64,000 nt of DNA, from contig UESW01001679.1 in the NCBI GenBank assembly GCA_900491605.1, positions 1-64,000 on the forward strand. The letters run 5' to 3'. The notes under the pieces were generated by a model, which worked only from the letters and a program-made list of their open reading frames with translations, made no database searches and had not been told where the DNA came from. Every line of letters starts with the position of its first letter. The first letter of the stretch is position 1. Positions 23,851 through 35,567 of this stretch are shown here, piece after piece. Made by a program: the position numbers and the translations under genes. Origin of the DNA: Calamus simplicifolius. Taxonomy: Eukaryota; Streptophyta; Magnoliopsida; Arecales; Arecaceae.

Positions 23851-25000
23851 TATGATAACGCCTTGTAATATCTTCATCTATGATACTATTAATTGGGTAT
23901 TGGATACCGAAAGCCTAATTCACATATGCAATTCTCTGCAGAAACTTCAAATTAGTAGAAGATTCAAGGATGGTGACAGATTTTTGAACATGGGAAATGA
24001 AAGCCAAGTTCCAGTCCTAGTGTTGGGAATCATCAAACTTATTTTTGAGTCTTGTACAATCATTCTAAATGAATGTCATTATTGTTCATCTTTCATTTTA
24101 AATATCATTTATGTAGGCCAATTGGCCATGTCTGGTTATGAACTATGAACTATCAATAAAGAATGACATTTGCAAAATCATTATGAATGGTTCTGTTGTG
24201 ATGAATGGATATATGAGTAATGGCATATATGTACTATCATGACCTATTAATGTAATGTATACATCTAGCAAACACCCTAGGATAAACGATATCAGTAATG
24301 CTTACCTTTGGCACTGCCAGTTAGGTCATATTAACAAGAATAGGATAACCAGGTTCAGACAAGAAGGTCTACTTGAGGTTAATGATTTTGAATCATTACC
24401 AACCTGTGAATCTTGTCTTCTAGGTAAAATGACCAAATCATCTTTTAGTGGAAAAGGTGAACAGGCCAATAAAATTCTAAGTTTGGTATATACCGATGTA
24501 TGCGGACCTATGAATGTTAGTGCCAGGGATGGGTATAATTATTTCATTATGTTTATAGATGATCTTTCAAGGTATGGTTATATATTCTTGATGAGACATA
24601 AGTCTGAATCATTTAAATGTTCAAACGATATCATAATGAAGTAGAAAAACAAATTGAAAAGTTTATCAGAACCCTTCGATCAGATCGAGGTGGTGAATAT
24701 CTTTCTAGTGAGTTTCTATTATATCTTGAGGATATCTTGAGGAGAATGTGATTCTCTCTCAAAGGGCACCTCCAGGGACACATCAGTTATATGGAGTGTC
24801 TGAAAGGTGGAATCGAACCCTGTTAGACATGGTTTGACCATGATGGGCTTTGCTTCTCTGCCAATCTTCTTTTGGGGTTATGCTCTAGAGTCAGCATGTT
24901 ACCTTTTAAATAGAGTTCCAAGTAAGTCTGTTAACAAAACATCACATGAGATATGGACTGGGCATAAGCCGATACTCTCACACCTTCGGGTCTAGGGCTG
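23851..25000 (+). pseudogene. Copia B protease and integrase remnant
   Basis: The protease reading at 23852-24148 shows VLDTES in place of the active DTG and continues into the SCTIILNECHYCSSFILNI region. GAG-preintegrase follows at 24255-24480 (WHCQLGHINKNRI, CESCLLGKMTKSSF). The integrase core has TDVCGPMNVSARDGYNYF, MFIDDLSRYG and RSDRGGEY, then a damaged SERRNR-type segment and NRVPSKSVNKT. The TAG at 24993-24995 in VWGCS is shared with Copia A. Confidence 0.88.
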
Positions 25001-26892
25001 CTCGACTTTTGTTAAACATTTGAAAACAGATAAGCTTGGACCTAGGTCTGATCGGTACCTATTTGTAGGGTATCCAAAAGAGTCTAAAAGGTATTACTTT
25101 TACTTACATGAAGAACAAAAGTTGTTCGTTAGTCTTAGGGCTATCTTTTTAGAAAAGGAGTTCCTTAGTGAAGGAACTGAAGCCACTAAGGTTGAACTTA
25201 ATGAAGTTCAACAGGTAGAAAAATTGACACACTTAATAGATGACACAGAAATGGTTTTGACTAGATCAAACCCAGAGCCCATACAGAAATCATTAAGGAT
25301 ATCCGGTAGGATACTGCATCAACCGGACAGATACTATAGTTTCTTGATCAAGACGGTGATCCTATTAAACTCGATGAGAATAATGAGGATCTGATCATCT
25401 ATATGGATGCAATATAGAGGTCTGATTCTAAGAAATGGCTAGAAGCCATGAAATCAAAATGGAATTCATGAAAATCAACAATGTATGGATATTGGTTGAT
25501 CTAACTAAGGGGATAAAATCCACTGGATGTAAATAGATTTTCAAAAGGAAAAAAGGTGTTGATGGGCAAGTAGAGACCTATAAAGCCCGTCTTGTTGCTA
25601 AGGGGTATCGTCAACGTTATGGTATAGACTATGACGAGACATTTTTCTCCTGTGGCAATGCTTAAATCTATTTGGATTATTCTTGCTTTAGCAGCACACT
25701 TTGATTATGAAATCTGGCAAATGGATGTCCGAACAGCTTTCCTTAATGGTGAGCTGGAAGAGGAGGTGTATATGATATAACCTGAAGGGTTCATATCCAT
25801 AGATGAGTCAAAAGTATGCAAGCTTTGGAGATCCATCTATGGACTGAAGCAGGCATCTCGAAGCTGGAACATGCATATCGATAAATGTATTAAGACGTAT
25901 GGTTTTATTAGAAACAAAGATGAACCTTGTATTTATAATGGGCTAATGGTTGTGTGGTTGTATTCCTTTTGTTGTATGTAGATGATATTTTCTTAATCGG
26001 GAATGACATCCCAGCACTACAGGAAATAAAGGTCTGGTTACTATCTCAATTCTCTATGAAGGACTTGGGTGAAGCCTCTTATATACTTGGTATAAAATCT
26101 ATAGAGATAGATTTAGGAGGCTTTTGGGATTATCCCAATCTACGTACATAGACACTGTGCTAAAACATTTTAGCATGAAGAATTCTAAGAAAGACTATCT
26201 TCCAATAGGTCATGAAATTTCTCTCTCCAAAAATGATTATGCGAGAACTCCTGAGGAAAGAGAATGTATGAGTAGGATTCCATATGCTTCGACAGTGGGT
26301 TTTATCATATACTCCATGACATGTACTAGACCAGACATGGCATACTCACTAGGGGTAGTGAGCAGATACCAATCTGACCCAGGTGAAGCTCATTGAAAAG
26401 TAGTGAAAACTATTCTTAAGTATTTATGAAATATTGAGGACCAATGGCTAATTTATGAAGAATCTGACTTAAAACTTGTGAGGTATACTGACTTAAGTTT
26501 TCAGTTAGATAGGGATAATACTAATAGTAAAAGTGTGTCAGGGTTTATCTTTACCCTAAATGGAGGAGTGATTTGCTAAAAAAGTTCTAAGCAATAGACT
26601 GTGGCGGACTCAGTATGCAGGGCAGAATATATTGCGGCATCAGATGCAGCAAAGAAAGCATATGGTTGCAAAAGTTTCTAGGAGAACTAGGAGTGCCACC
26701 TTCTTTAAATGGTCCTATTTTGGTGTACTGTGACAACACCGGAGCCATTACGTAAGTCAAAGAGCCAAAGTCCCATCAACGCACCAAACATATCCTGTAT
26801 CGTTATCACCTTGTGCAAGAAATTGTGGAGCAAGTTAACATCGACCTTCATAAGATTGATGGAAAGGAGAACCTAGCTGACTCATTCATTAT
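25001..26892 (+). pseudogene. Copia B reverse transcriptase and RNase H remnant
   Basis: 25020-25394 is the linker after integrase. RT is readable from about 25560 (YKARLVAKGYRQRYG), through AFLNGELEEEVYM, to LLLYVDDIFLIGNDIPALQ at 25954-26030, where the YVDD active site is intact. RNase H then runs to the CDNTGAI region near 26730 and is cut at 26892 by the inserted element. Stops at 25415, 25534, 25778, 26394 and 26427 match those of Copia A at 3790, 3909, 4152, 4765 and 4798. Confidence 0.9.
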
Positions 26893-28615
26893 TGTTGGAA
26901 GATTATAGAAAATTATATGATCCAATCCTTTTGATTTTGATGATTACTAAAAACCATTGAGTTTATTAAAGGATGTAATGAGTGTATGTAAATGAGCAAC
27001 AAATTTATTTTGAACAATCAATGAGAATGCTCAAGTTTAACTTTAATCAATTTTGAAAGTGACTTTAAGCTCAATATTCAAACTTTCAAAAAGAAATGTT
27101 ATAATTCATGTTTTATTCAATAAGTTTTTGGATTAGTTCTTGAATCAATTCTAAATGTTAATTTTATTGATTCCATGTCAAAACAATGAATTAAAATGAA
27201 TCTGGAACGATTTTAATGTCAATCAGAAAAGTTTCTGATTTTTGATACGTTCCGGAGCCGACTCCTGAGTTTCAGAGTCGACTCCGCTCAGTGTACAGAA
27301 ATGTGCATCTGTGTCGAGTCGACCCATGAAATTGTCGAGTCGACCCCTGATTCTGTCGAGCTGACTCCTGGACTGTGCGAGTCGACTCCGCTCAGACACC
27401 AGAAGAGTGTTTTTCTGAACACTTCTCGAGTCGACCCTAAGCCTTTCACGAGTCGACTCCCGATTTTCAGGAGTCGACACTTCACTTTTAGCGAGTCGAC
27501 CCCTAACCTTTTTAAACATTTCTATTTTTGGTAAGACGAGCTCGAGCCGACTCAGAAAAAGCATGAGTCGACTCCAGCAAATCTGGGCGCGATTTTTAAC
27601 GATGACACATCAGCCCCAACGGTAAGATTTTCAAATAATGGCTATTTTTCTTTGTCTCTAACGGATATATTTTGCAGATTCTATAAATAGAGGAGCTCTT
27701 TTCAAATCAAAACAATCTAGAGAAAATCAAAAAGAGAGAAAAGAATATCTTTTGAAAAGAGGGAAAACAGAGCATATTGGAAAAATCTTCTAGCTCAAAG
27801 GAGAGTGATTCAAAAGGAGTGAAATCAAAGAGGAAGATTCGTCTGCTCCAGATCTTCAATCCACAAAAGTCAAAAGAAAATCCAAGAGCGTTTCCAAGAT
27901 CAAATCGAAGGATTTTCAAAAGAAGAAAAAGTTTCATCTCAACTCCAAAGTCTTCAACGGTCAAGAATCTTGCTGAGGCGTGATTCAACACTTCAAGAGG
28001 AGTTAAAGAGAAGAAGGAAGAAAGCCAAAGCCACTACCATCTGCAATACAATCAGGCTTTTCTAACTCTTTATTTTGTACTTCATTTGTATATTTGCTCA
28101 AGGGGAGCATTTCATTATCCAAACACTTTTACTCTAATTGTTTGTTGATTCAATCAGTGGATTGAATCAGTGGAGGTTGATATACCTCGTTGCAAGCCGG
28201 AGTGCTTGTGTTGGGTTAGTTGTGAGCCCGTGAAAAACAACGTGTAGGGTTTTGTGCTGGTAAGCCCGAGTTAAAACCAGCTGGGTTCGTTGTTCACCCA
28301 TGGAAACAACAAGTTTGAGTGTGAGCTTGGAAAACAACTCGGCTGTAATCTAGAGAGATTATAGTGTGGACCCAAGTGAATCTTGGGAGTGGACGTAGGT
28401 GTTGGTTGCACCGAACCACTATAAAATTATCTTGTGTTTGCCGTGCTATATTTTCTCCCTCTCTATCTCTCTTTATTAATTGCTTGTGGATTGCTTGTTA
28501 GTTAATTTCACTCACTTGCACATCTTGAGCAAATCAGTTTAAATCTTCTAAAAGTCTTAAATTTTTAAGAACCCAATTCACCCCCCCCCCTCTTGGGTTG
28601 CCATCTGGGCCAACA
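26893..28615 (+). repeat. Sirevirus-type 5' LTR, 1,723 bp
   Basis: Begins TGTTGG and ends CCAACA, three bases (two between) before the primer site. It carries about a dozen degenerate GAGTCGACTC palindromes between 27255 and 27575. A TATAAATAG-type box sits at about 27682-27690, a likely LTR promoter. A run of C occurs at about 28581-28590 near the end, as in other Sirevirus LTRs. Confidence 0.9.
27255..27575. repeat. Array of GAGTCGACTC-type palindromes
   Basis: Around twelve copies or near copies (GAGTCGACCC, GAGTCGACTCC, GAGCCGACTC) at irregular 15-50 bp spacing within 320 bp. Several contain the 6-bp palindrome GTCGAC. The array lies about 100-400 bp upstream of the TATA-like box, so it could bind a transcription factor; that role is inference. 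Confidence 0.8.
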
Positions 28616-28617
28616 AT

Positions 28618-28629
28618 TGGTATCAGAGC
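28618..28629 (+). other. Sirevirus-type primer binding site
   Basis: TGGTATCAGAGC after the LTR end, the standard initiator tRNA-Met site. Confidence 0.93.
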
Positions 28630-28677
28630 AAGTGCTCATTTAGAATTTGATCTCACGATCAAGGGCTAAAGATCCAT

Positions 28678-29583
28678 ATGGCAACACAAATTGGTTCAAG
28701 TTTTGCTGAAGGTTATTCTACGAATAGACCTCCTTTATTTAATGGAACCAACTATTCATATTGGAAAGCTAGAATGAGAATATTCATTCAAGCTTCGGAC
28801 TATGAATTGTGGGGAGTAATAATAAATGGACTTAGTACACCCACACACCTTATTGATGGCACTATTGTTCCTAAACCCGAAAGGGATTGGAATGATAATG
28901 ATAGGAGAATGGCACAACTAAATGCTAAGGCCATTAATATTTTATATTGTTCCTTAGACTCAAATGAATTCAACCGAATCTCAACTTGTAATTCCGCAAA
29001 AGAAATTTGGGATAGGTTGGAAATAACTCATGAACGAACAAACCAAGTAAAAGAATCAAAGATAAATATTTTGGTTCATAAATATGAATTATTTACTATG
29101 GAACAAAATGAAACCATCACATGCATGTTCACTAGATTCACTGATATTGTGAATGGTTTAAAAAGTCTTGAAAAAGTTTATACTAACTCTGAGCTTGTTC
29201 GCAAAATCCTTAGGTCACTTCCAAGGACTTAGGAAGCCAAGGTGACCGCCATACAAGAAGCCAAAGATCTGAACATCCTACCATTGGAAGAGCTTCTTGG
29301 TTCACTGATGACTCATGAGCTTCAAGTCAAACAATATGTCAATGAGGATGAGTCAAGAAAGAAGAAGACCATCGCCCTCAAAGCTGCGGAAAAGGAAATA
29401 AGCAGCAGCGATGATGAAGAGGATGATGATGATGAGTCAGCCCTCCTTGCAAGGAAGTTCAAGAAATTTATGCAAAGAAGGAGGCCCTTCCACAAAAGAG
29501 ATTTGTTTCAAAGATGGAAGGAGAAAAAGAAAAGGATAAGAAAAGGAAAAGGACAAAGAGAAAGAGCCCTTAGTATGCTATGA
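28678..29583 (+). pseudogene. Sirevirus-type gag, N-terminal part
   Basis: The ATG at 28678 is shortly after the primer site and opens a clear Copia gag: PPLFNGTNYSYWKARM near residue 18, then the UBN2-type capsid region (NAKAINILYCSLD, AKEIWDRLEITHE). One TAG at 29230-29232 replaces the Trp normally found in this LPR.WEAKVTAI context. The same frame continues to 29583 with an acidic SSSDDEEDDDDES stretch. A one-base loss near 29590 then shifts the first zinc knuckle (YECKNQGHF...DCP) out of frame. Confidence 0.92.
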
Positions 29584-30445
29584 ATGTAAAAACCAGGGCA
29601 TTTTAGATATGACTGTCCTTTACTTAAGAAGGCCTACAAGAAAAAGAAAAAGGCATACATGGTAACTTGGACTGATAGTGAAGAGTCTTCTTCCGAAGAA
29701 GAAGAACAAAAAGAAGTTGCTAATGTCTGCTTCATGGCCAACGACGACGACAACGATAATGAGGTAAGTTCTGAAAACTCAAATGATGACTTTACATTTG
29801 ATGAAATGTTTGAGGCTTTCAATGAACTTATGATTGATTTTAAATCCTTGAAAAAGAAGTATAAGTTTTTAAAAAATGACAATATTAGCTTAGCTAAAAG
29901 TAAAAATGAATTAGCTTTAGAAGTTAAGAACTTAACAATGAAAAAGAAGAACTTAGCAAAGAAAGAGATAATCTTAATCAAGAAATAGATTTGTTGAAAT
30001 CTGAAACTAAAGACTCAACAAAAGATTTAAAAGATCAATTAGAAACCTTAGCTTTAGATAAAGAACAGCAAGTTAAAGAAAATGACTCTCTTAAGAAAGA
30101 TGTTAAAAATATAAAGACATTGTTGAGAAATTCACTTTAAGTTCAACTAAACTTAACATGATCTTAGATAGTCAAAAAGCTATTTTTGACAAAGCAGGTT
30201 TGGGATATAACACATTAAGGAAACAAAAATCTTTAAAGAATATTTTTATAAAAGCCAACCAAAGTAATATAACTTGTTTCAAATGTAATGAAAAAGGTCA
30301 TAAATCATTTGAATGCAAAACGTTAAATAATAACAACAAGTTAAATGTTAAAGCTAAGAAAATATGGGTTCCGAAAGGAACAATTTTTGTTGCTGCTAAC
30401 CATGAAGGACCCAAGAAAGCTTGGGTACCTAAACATAAAGTTTAA
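29584..30445 (+). pseudogene. Sirevirus-type gag C-terminal coiled coil and second zinc knuckle
   Basis: 29634-29988 encodes a very acidic linker (SEESSSEEEEQKE, NDDDNDNE) and then a long Lys/Glu/Leu-rich coiled coil (FKSLKKKYKFLKND). The coil continues in another frame to about 30140. 30158-30445 contains a CCHC knuckle CFKCNEKGHKSFEC at about 30277-30318. Two knuckles separated by a coiled coil are a Sirevirus hallmark. At least two frameshifts disable it. Confidence 0.88.
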
Positions 30446-30448
30446 ATT

Positions 30449-30928
30449 ATGTTGCAGGAATGTCTTGTAGCCAAAAGATCAAAGAAAAAGTGGTACCTTG
30501 ATAGTGGCTGCTCAAGACATATGACGGGTGACAAAGATGAATTCATCACCCTAGAAGAAAAGAAAGGTGGAGTTGTTACGTTTGGCGATAACGGTAAAGG
30601 TCAAATCATGGGCCTTGGTAAAGTCCGTATAACTCCATCTACATTTATTGATAATGTACTTTATGTTGATGGTTTGAAGCATAATCTAATAAGTATAAGT
30701 CAATTATGTGATAAAAACTTTAATGTTTCATTTAAATCTTCTGTATGCACTGTAACTAATTCTATTGATGATAGCATTGTATTTACTGGTTATAGACATG
30801 GCAATGTTTACTTGGTTGATTTAGAAAAATTATCTTTGAGTGATCATTGCTTAATTGCTGACAATGCTAACATAAATGAAATTAGTTGGTTGTGGCATCG
30901 TAGATTAGGTCATGTTATTTCAAACTAA
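30449..30928 (+). pseudogene. Sirevirus-type protease and GAG-preintegrase
   Basis: A readable 159-codon stretch. It starts KKKWYLDSGCSRHMTGD, with the aspartic protease DSG near residue 19. It ends in the preintegrase region (SWLWHRRLGH). This would cleave the polyprotein in particles. It is the best-preserved piece of this element. Confidence 0.92.
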
Positions 30929-31914
30929 TTAAAATGGATTTAGTTAAAGGATACCTAACTAGACATGTCAATTTGGAAAACAAACTAGAAGTTCTTTCAA
31001 ATCTAAACATTGTTTCAACTTCTAGGGCACTAGAGCTACTTCACATGGATCTTTTCGGACCAACTAGAACCACAAGTCTAGGAGGAAAGAAATATGGTCT
31101 AGTGATGTAGATGATTATTCTAGATATACTTGGGTAATGTTTTTAGCTCACAAAGATGAGACTTTCTCAATATTCCTGAAATTCTTCAAGAAAGTCACAA
31201 ATGAGTACTATAGTATCTCTAAGAAGTGATCATGGAACAGAATTTAAAATGAAAGTTTGAGGAATTAATCATAAATTTTCAGCCCCTAGGACTCCACAGC
31301 AAAATGATGTAGTTGAAAGAAAAATAGGACTCTAGAAGACATGGCCCGTACCATGCTATGCGAAAGCAACTTACCAAAGTACTTTTGGGCGGAAGCAATT
31401 AACACAGCATGTTACATCTTAAATAGAGCCTTAATAAGACCAATCTTAAAGAAAACACCTTATGAATTATGGAATTATCTTTCATGCATTTGGATGTAAA
31501 TGTTTCATTCATAATAATGGTAAAAACAATTTTTGATGCTAAATCGAAGGAATCTTTTTAGATATTCAACAACTAGTAAAGCTTATAGAGTATTTAACAA
31601 GAAAACCTTAGTAGTTGAAGAATCCATTCATATAGTTTTCGATGAGTCTTTAGCATCTAGTTCTGAAAAGCTTGATGATTTAATTGAATCTTGAGAAGTA
31701 TCTTCTGATCATGAGCCTAAAGATGATACATAAGGACGATGATGTCAATATTGATCATAATGATACAGATCTTCCAAGAGACTGGAGATTGCACATAGTC
31801 ATCCCAAGGAATTGATTATAGGCGATCCATCTCAAGGAATTAGATATATGACATCTTGCATTTGTATCACAAATTGAACCTAAAACTATAGAAGAAGCTG
31901 CACCAATTTACTAG
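30929..31914 (+). pseudogene. Sirevirus-type integrase remnant
   Basis: Fragments of the integrase core are visible: LLHMDLFGPTR near 31030, SRYTWV near 31115, LRSDHGTEF near 31220, PQQN near 31295, and AEAINTACYILNR near 31390. Small deletions interrupt each of them. After about 31630 the linker before RT is recognisable (VEESIHIVFDES), then the element's own sequence stops. Confidence 0.8.
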
Positions 31915-33075
31915 AAATAATGTTTGGACCCTCATTCCCATAGTCCTACTACACCTTTGCTCCCATTAGGGTTTGCCATCTCGCACCAAGGTTCACCAAA
32001 TCCACCTTCAAGCAAAGCCTCAAGAGGAAATCCCACGTAGATGACCTACTCTCTTCACACACCATCTCAACTTCTTCCTTGGACTCTCATCTGCATTCAA
32101 TTCTGAGTCCTTCATGCAAGGGTTATTGATCAAAAGTATGAGGTAATTCATAACAGCAAGTTTATTTTTCAGCTAGGTTTTCTACTAAGATTGTAAGAAC
32201 AATTAGGTTTATCTACTCTTGTATTCAGATTCTGATTATGATATTTGAGGGATTTAAGGTTTATTCAGTTGGTTATGTAGAAGTAAAATTTTGAAAAATT
32301 AATCACTTAGGTTCTATCACCTCCAAAGATCGCCTAGCTTCCTTCCACCTTTCAGGAGAGGAGAGTGGATCTCTAAGGATCCTAACTCTACTCTTCAAAA
32401 AGTCGAGGAAAGAGCCCTAGATGTGATGGGAGGAGTATGTGTCGTAACATCCAGAAGCTTAAAGGTCTTAGGTTTACTCTACTTTCTAGTATTATCCAGT
32501 AGGTTTACAAGGGATGGACTTATTAGTGTTTAACTGCTTTTTAGATTGTAATGTAGATGAATTTATCACCTTTCTTCTACTCTACTATGTTTTGACTCTT
32601 AACTAGTTAGATGATATTTCTATCCTGATTATAATATGAAGAAGAGATCATTCCCTTTGCTAGCATAAGATTTATAAAAAAATAAATAATGGAACTACCT
32701 ATAGAGGCCATATTGTGTAACCTCTTTTCTTTTCTCTTGGTCGAAAGTCAAAGTAAACTGTCTTTAGGGCTAGAGATTCAGTAGAGACCCTTCGATTCTC
32801 AAGTTAGTACTCTGGGTAACAGCGTAAGCTTGAATAAAGCGATTTTGATGAGTCATTAGAGAGAGCTGTGCTCTGTGTGTGCTTGTGCATAGGCATCCAC
32901 TGATCAGGGGTAGTCGACTCTTACACAAGTGGAAGTTCGACCCCTGGTCGAGCCGACTGTAGGCTCAGGCTCAAAGGAGTCGACAGCCCGCAGTCGTAAC
33001 CGAATTCTGAGTTTCTGCTCCATCATAAGATGGCTATATCTAGGGAGCTGGGGATTTGTTCCTCGCATGGCATGT
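31915..33075. repeat. Foreign segment: diverged Copia-type LTR tail plus unit-start sequence
   Basis: This segment occupies the place of the missing RT and RNase H. Its part from about 32330 to 32715 follows the layout of the Copia A LTR tail (GGATCCTAA, AAAGAGCCCTAG, ATCCAGTAG, TATAGAGGCCAT, GTAACCT). It is followed at 32725 by TCTCTTGGTCGAAAGTC and 300 bp related to the unit start at 7252-7560. At 32900-32990 GAGTCGACTC-type motifs occur. It is therefore an older, diverged relative of the LTR/unit junction. Confidence 0.6.
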
Positions 33076-33593
33076 CAAAAGGAGTTTTCAAAGATCAAAT
33101 CGAAGGATTTTCTTCATCTCAACTCCAAAGTTTCTCAAGAGATGATTCAACACTTCAAGAGGAGTTAAAGTACCATCTGCAATGGCTTTTCTAGTACTTC
33201 ATTTGTATATTTGCTCAAGGGGAGCATTTGCTGATTCAATCAGTGGATTGAATCAGTGGAGGCTGATATACCTCGTTGCAAGCCGGAGTGCTTGTGTTGG
33301 GTTAGTTGTGAGCCCGTTGTAGAAGCCTCCAACTGGGTATCCGTGGAAAACAACAAGTTTGATTGTGAGCTTGGAAATAACTCGGCTGTAATCTAGAGAG
33401 ATTATAGTGTGGACCCAAGTGAATCTTGGGAGTGGACGTAGGTGTTGGTTGCACCGAACCACTATAAAATTATCTTGTGTTTGCCTGCTATAATCTCTCT
33501 TTATTAATTGCTTGTGGATTGCTTGTTAGCACTCACTTGCACATCTTGAGCAAATCAGTTTAAATCTTCTAAAAGTCTTAAATTTTTAAGAAC
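33076..33593 (+). repeat. Sirevirus-type 3' LTR fragment with many internal deletions
   Basis: Collinear with about 27893-28573 of the 5' LTR but shorter, with at least eight separate gaps (for example the AAAGAAGAAAAAG and AGAAGGAAG stretches are missing). Remaining blocks are nearly identical. It lacks the first 1 kb and the final 50 bp of the LTR. The minus-strand ORF at 33253-33462 is not supported. Confidence 0.85.
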
Positions 33594-33668
33594 ACAAATG
33601 GAGAGTTCAATTGTAAATGAAAATGGGAATTAGATTCTGTTCTGATTGGCTTTAGTCCAAGTGGGAGT
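33594..33668 (+). other. Copia B 3' end of internal region, resumed
   Basis: After the inserted element the Copia B sequence resumes at GAGTTCAATTGTAAATG. This matches 5275-5297 of Copia A with a few bases lost at the joint. The polypurine tract AAGTGGGAG precedes the LTR. Confidence 0.85.
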
Positions 33669-35562
33669 TGTTGGAAAAATGTGTCCCAAAGCCAATCGTC
33701 TAGGCTGTAGATGGTTATGCTCATTGCAATTGAATATGAACTTTATTATAAATAAAAGTAATTTTTGATAGTTCATCACATTTACATTTTTCTGTAAAAA
33801 GCTCTTGTGTGATGGAGTCCTTAGAACTACCTTGCATTCGATATACAGAGGATATATCGAGTAGTTCTTAAAACTGTTTGCAACCAAAGAATACATTGTT
33901 ATAGGATGACAACCTATCAAGTATAGGTTGATGTATGTTGTCCTCTTGATCAAGGAGTGTGGAGACACGGGTATGGCATACTATGAAATATATGATATTT
34001 CATTAAATGTGACCCACCTGACCCTTCTGCCAAGAGTTTCTCGCGAAGGGATATGGATATAAGTATCCCTCAACCTGAGATCACTATGGTAGCTTACAAG
34101 CAACTCACTGTGCTTTAGTGCAGGACTACCTAGATTTCTAACCTAGTGACGGAAGGTATCTGGGTACAGTCAAGTACTTATGGAGCAATGGTGGATTAAG
34201 ATGGGATTGACCCCACCAAATAGTTTGGAGTAAATGTCTCACTATGCCTCAACTTAGCAAAACCTTGGCCAGGATAATTCTTGTGAGGAGTCACAAAACT
34301 TGTAAGGCTAAGGCATATTATGGATGTGCTGATTAAGGGTTGGTAGTTAAACCCTAAATCATTCTGAGCATTATGAAGTCAAAGGGATGAATTATATGGT
34401 AGCCATATGCCAGAGGATTTAGATTATTGCTTTGTAATCTTTGACCTATCCAAATGTCGGGTGTCATTGCTAGATGGCGACTTCGATTAGTGCTAGAAAT
34501 GTTTTGGTACTATAGACTTAGTGTTCGAACCTATGGAGTCACACACCATAGGGTTTTTTCTAATCTAAAGGCTGATCGATGATTGAGTCAAGCCAAATAT
34601 GTTTTGGTTTGAGGTCCAATTGGATTGGACTTAATCATGCACTCTTTCTTTTCTTTTATTGCATTCAAATTGAATTTCAAATTCAAATTCAAATTTTTGC
34701 TAAAATTAGTCTTGAGTTTAAATTTAGAATTCCTTTTTAAGTCAGAATTTAGAATTTAGATTTAATCCTATTATGGTTGGAATTCAAAATTTAAACCTAA
34801 AACTAATTGGAACACTTAAAGCTAAATAAGTTTTTCACCTTAACCCTCTCCTCAAGTCCTTCCACCTTCTAAAACATAAAACCTCTCCCCAAGTCCCTCC
34901 ACCTTCCAAACCTCTCCCACTCTTCATAAATCCTTCTACCTTCCAAACCTCCTCCCTTCATGCTAGCCTTATAAGGGTTATTGTAGATGGTAATGACATA
35001 GAAGTTTTTTTTTTGAGGTTTTCTACTTTAGAAAATTATTTTCTACCTTGTGTGGGATATTGTGAGGATTAAGGTTTTAGGTGTGTAGAGAGTAGTTTGG
35101 AAAAGGATTCCTCTTCTACCTCTACTAGTTCTCCTTCAGCTACAAGATCGTCTTGCTATCCAAAAGGATAAGAAGGAGAGCAGCCTTCGTGGATCCTAAG
35201 GAGCTAGCACTCCGAAGGATTTGATCAGGAAAGAGCCCTAGTGTGAACTACGTATAGAGGCCATACACGTGTATGGCTTAAGGAGCTCTTCTCTTCAACC
35301 ATCCAGTAGTTTACAAAGGTAAAGTACCTTACTGTTATTTGATAATGATCATATTATTAACATAAAATGGTTTATGTTTTGCTTTTTAACTTTTTGATAT
35401 CATTTACATGCACTGTTATCCTGTTAGTTCCTGATGTAGATAGATAGATAAATCGATTTGATCAATTTATCATTATTTCCACTGCTTTATAAATAATAAT
35501 AAATAAATAAATAATAATAGATATGCCTGCATAGGCTATTTGCCTGCATTGGTAACCTTACA
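33669..35562 (+). repeat. Copia B 3' LTR, 1,894 bp
   Basis: Starts TGTTGG and ends TTACA, followed by CCTTT. It is almost identical in length and sequence to the Copia A 3' LTR and much longer than its own 5' LTR. Confidence 0.95.
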
Positions 35563-35567
35563 CCTTT

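Larger units (their letters stand above)
26893..33593 (+). mobile_element. Sirevirus-type Copia element, truncated and mosaic, nested in Copia B
   Basis: Complete 5' LTR, primer site, gag with two zinc knuckles and a coiled-coil stretch, protease and part of integrase, then loss of all RT and RNase H. At about 31915 unrelated LTR-flank DNA takes over. From 33076 a deletion-ridden fragment of its own LTR follows, ending near 33593 before the last 50 bp of the LTR. The target duplication is therefore lost on the right. The long acidic, coiled-coil gag with a CCHC on each side is typical of the SIRE/Maximus lineage. Confidence 0.88.
20345..35562 (+). mobile_element. Copia B, full element with nested insertion
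   Basis: Bounded by CCTTT on both sides (20340-20344 and 35563-35567) with TG...CA LTR ends. The internal region runs 21610-33668 but is interrupted at 26893 by a Sirevirus-type element and resumes near 33600. Without the insertion it matches Copia A throughout. The 5' LTR is 1,265 bp and the 3' LTR 1,894 bp because of one deletion. All coding parts are broken. Confidence 0.95.
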
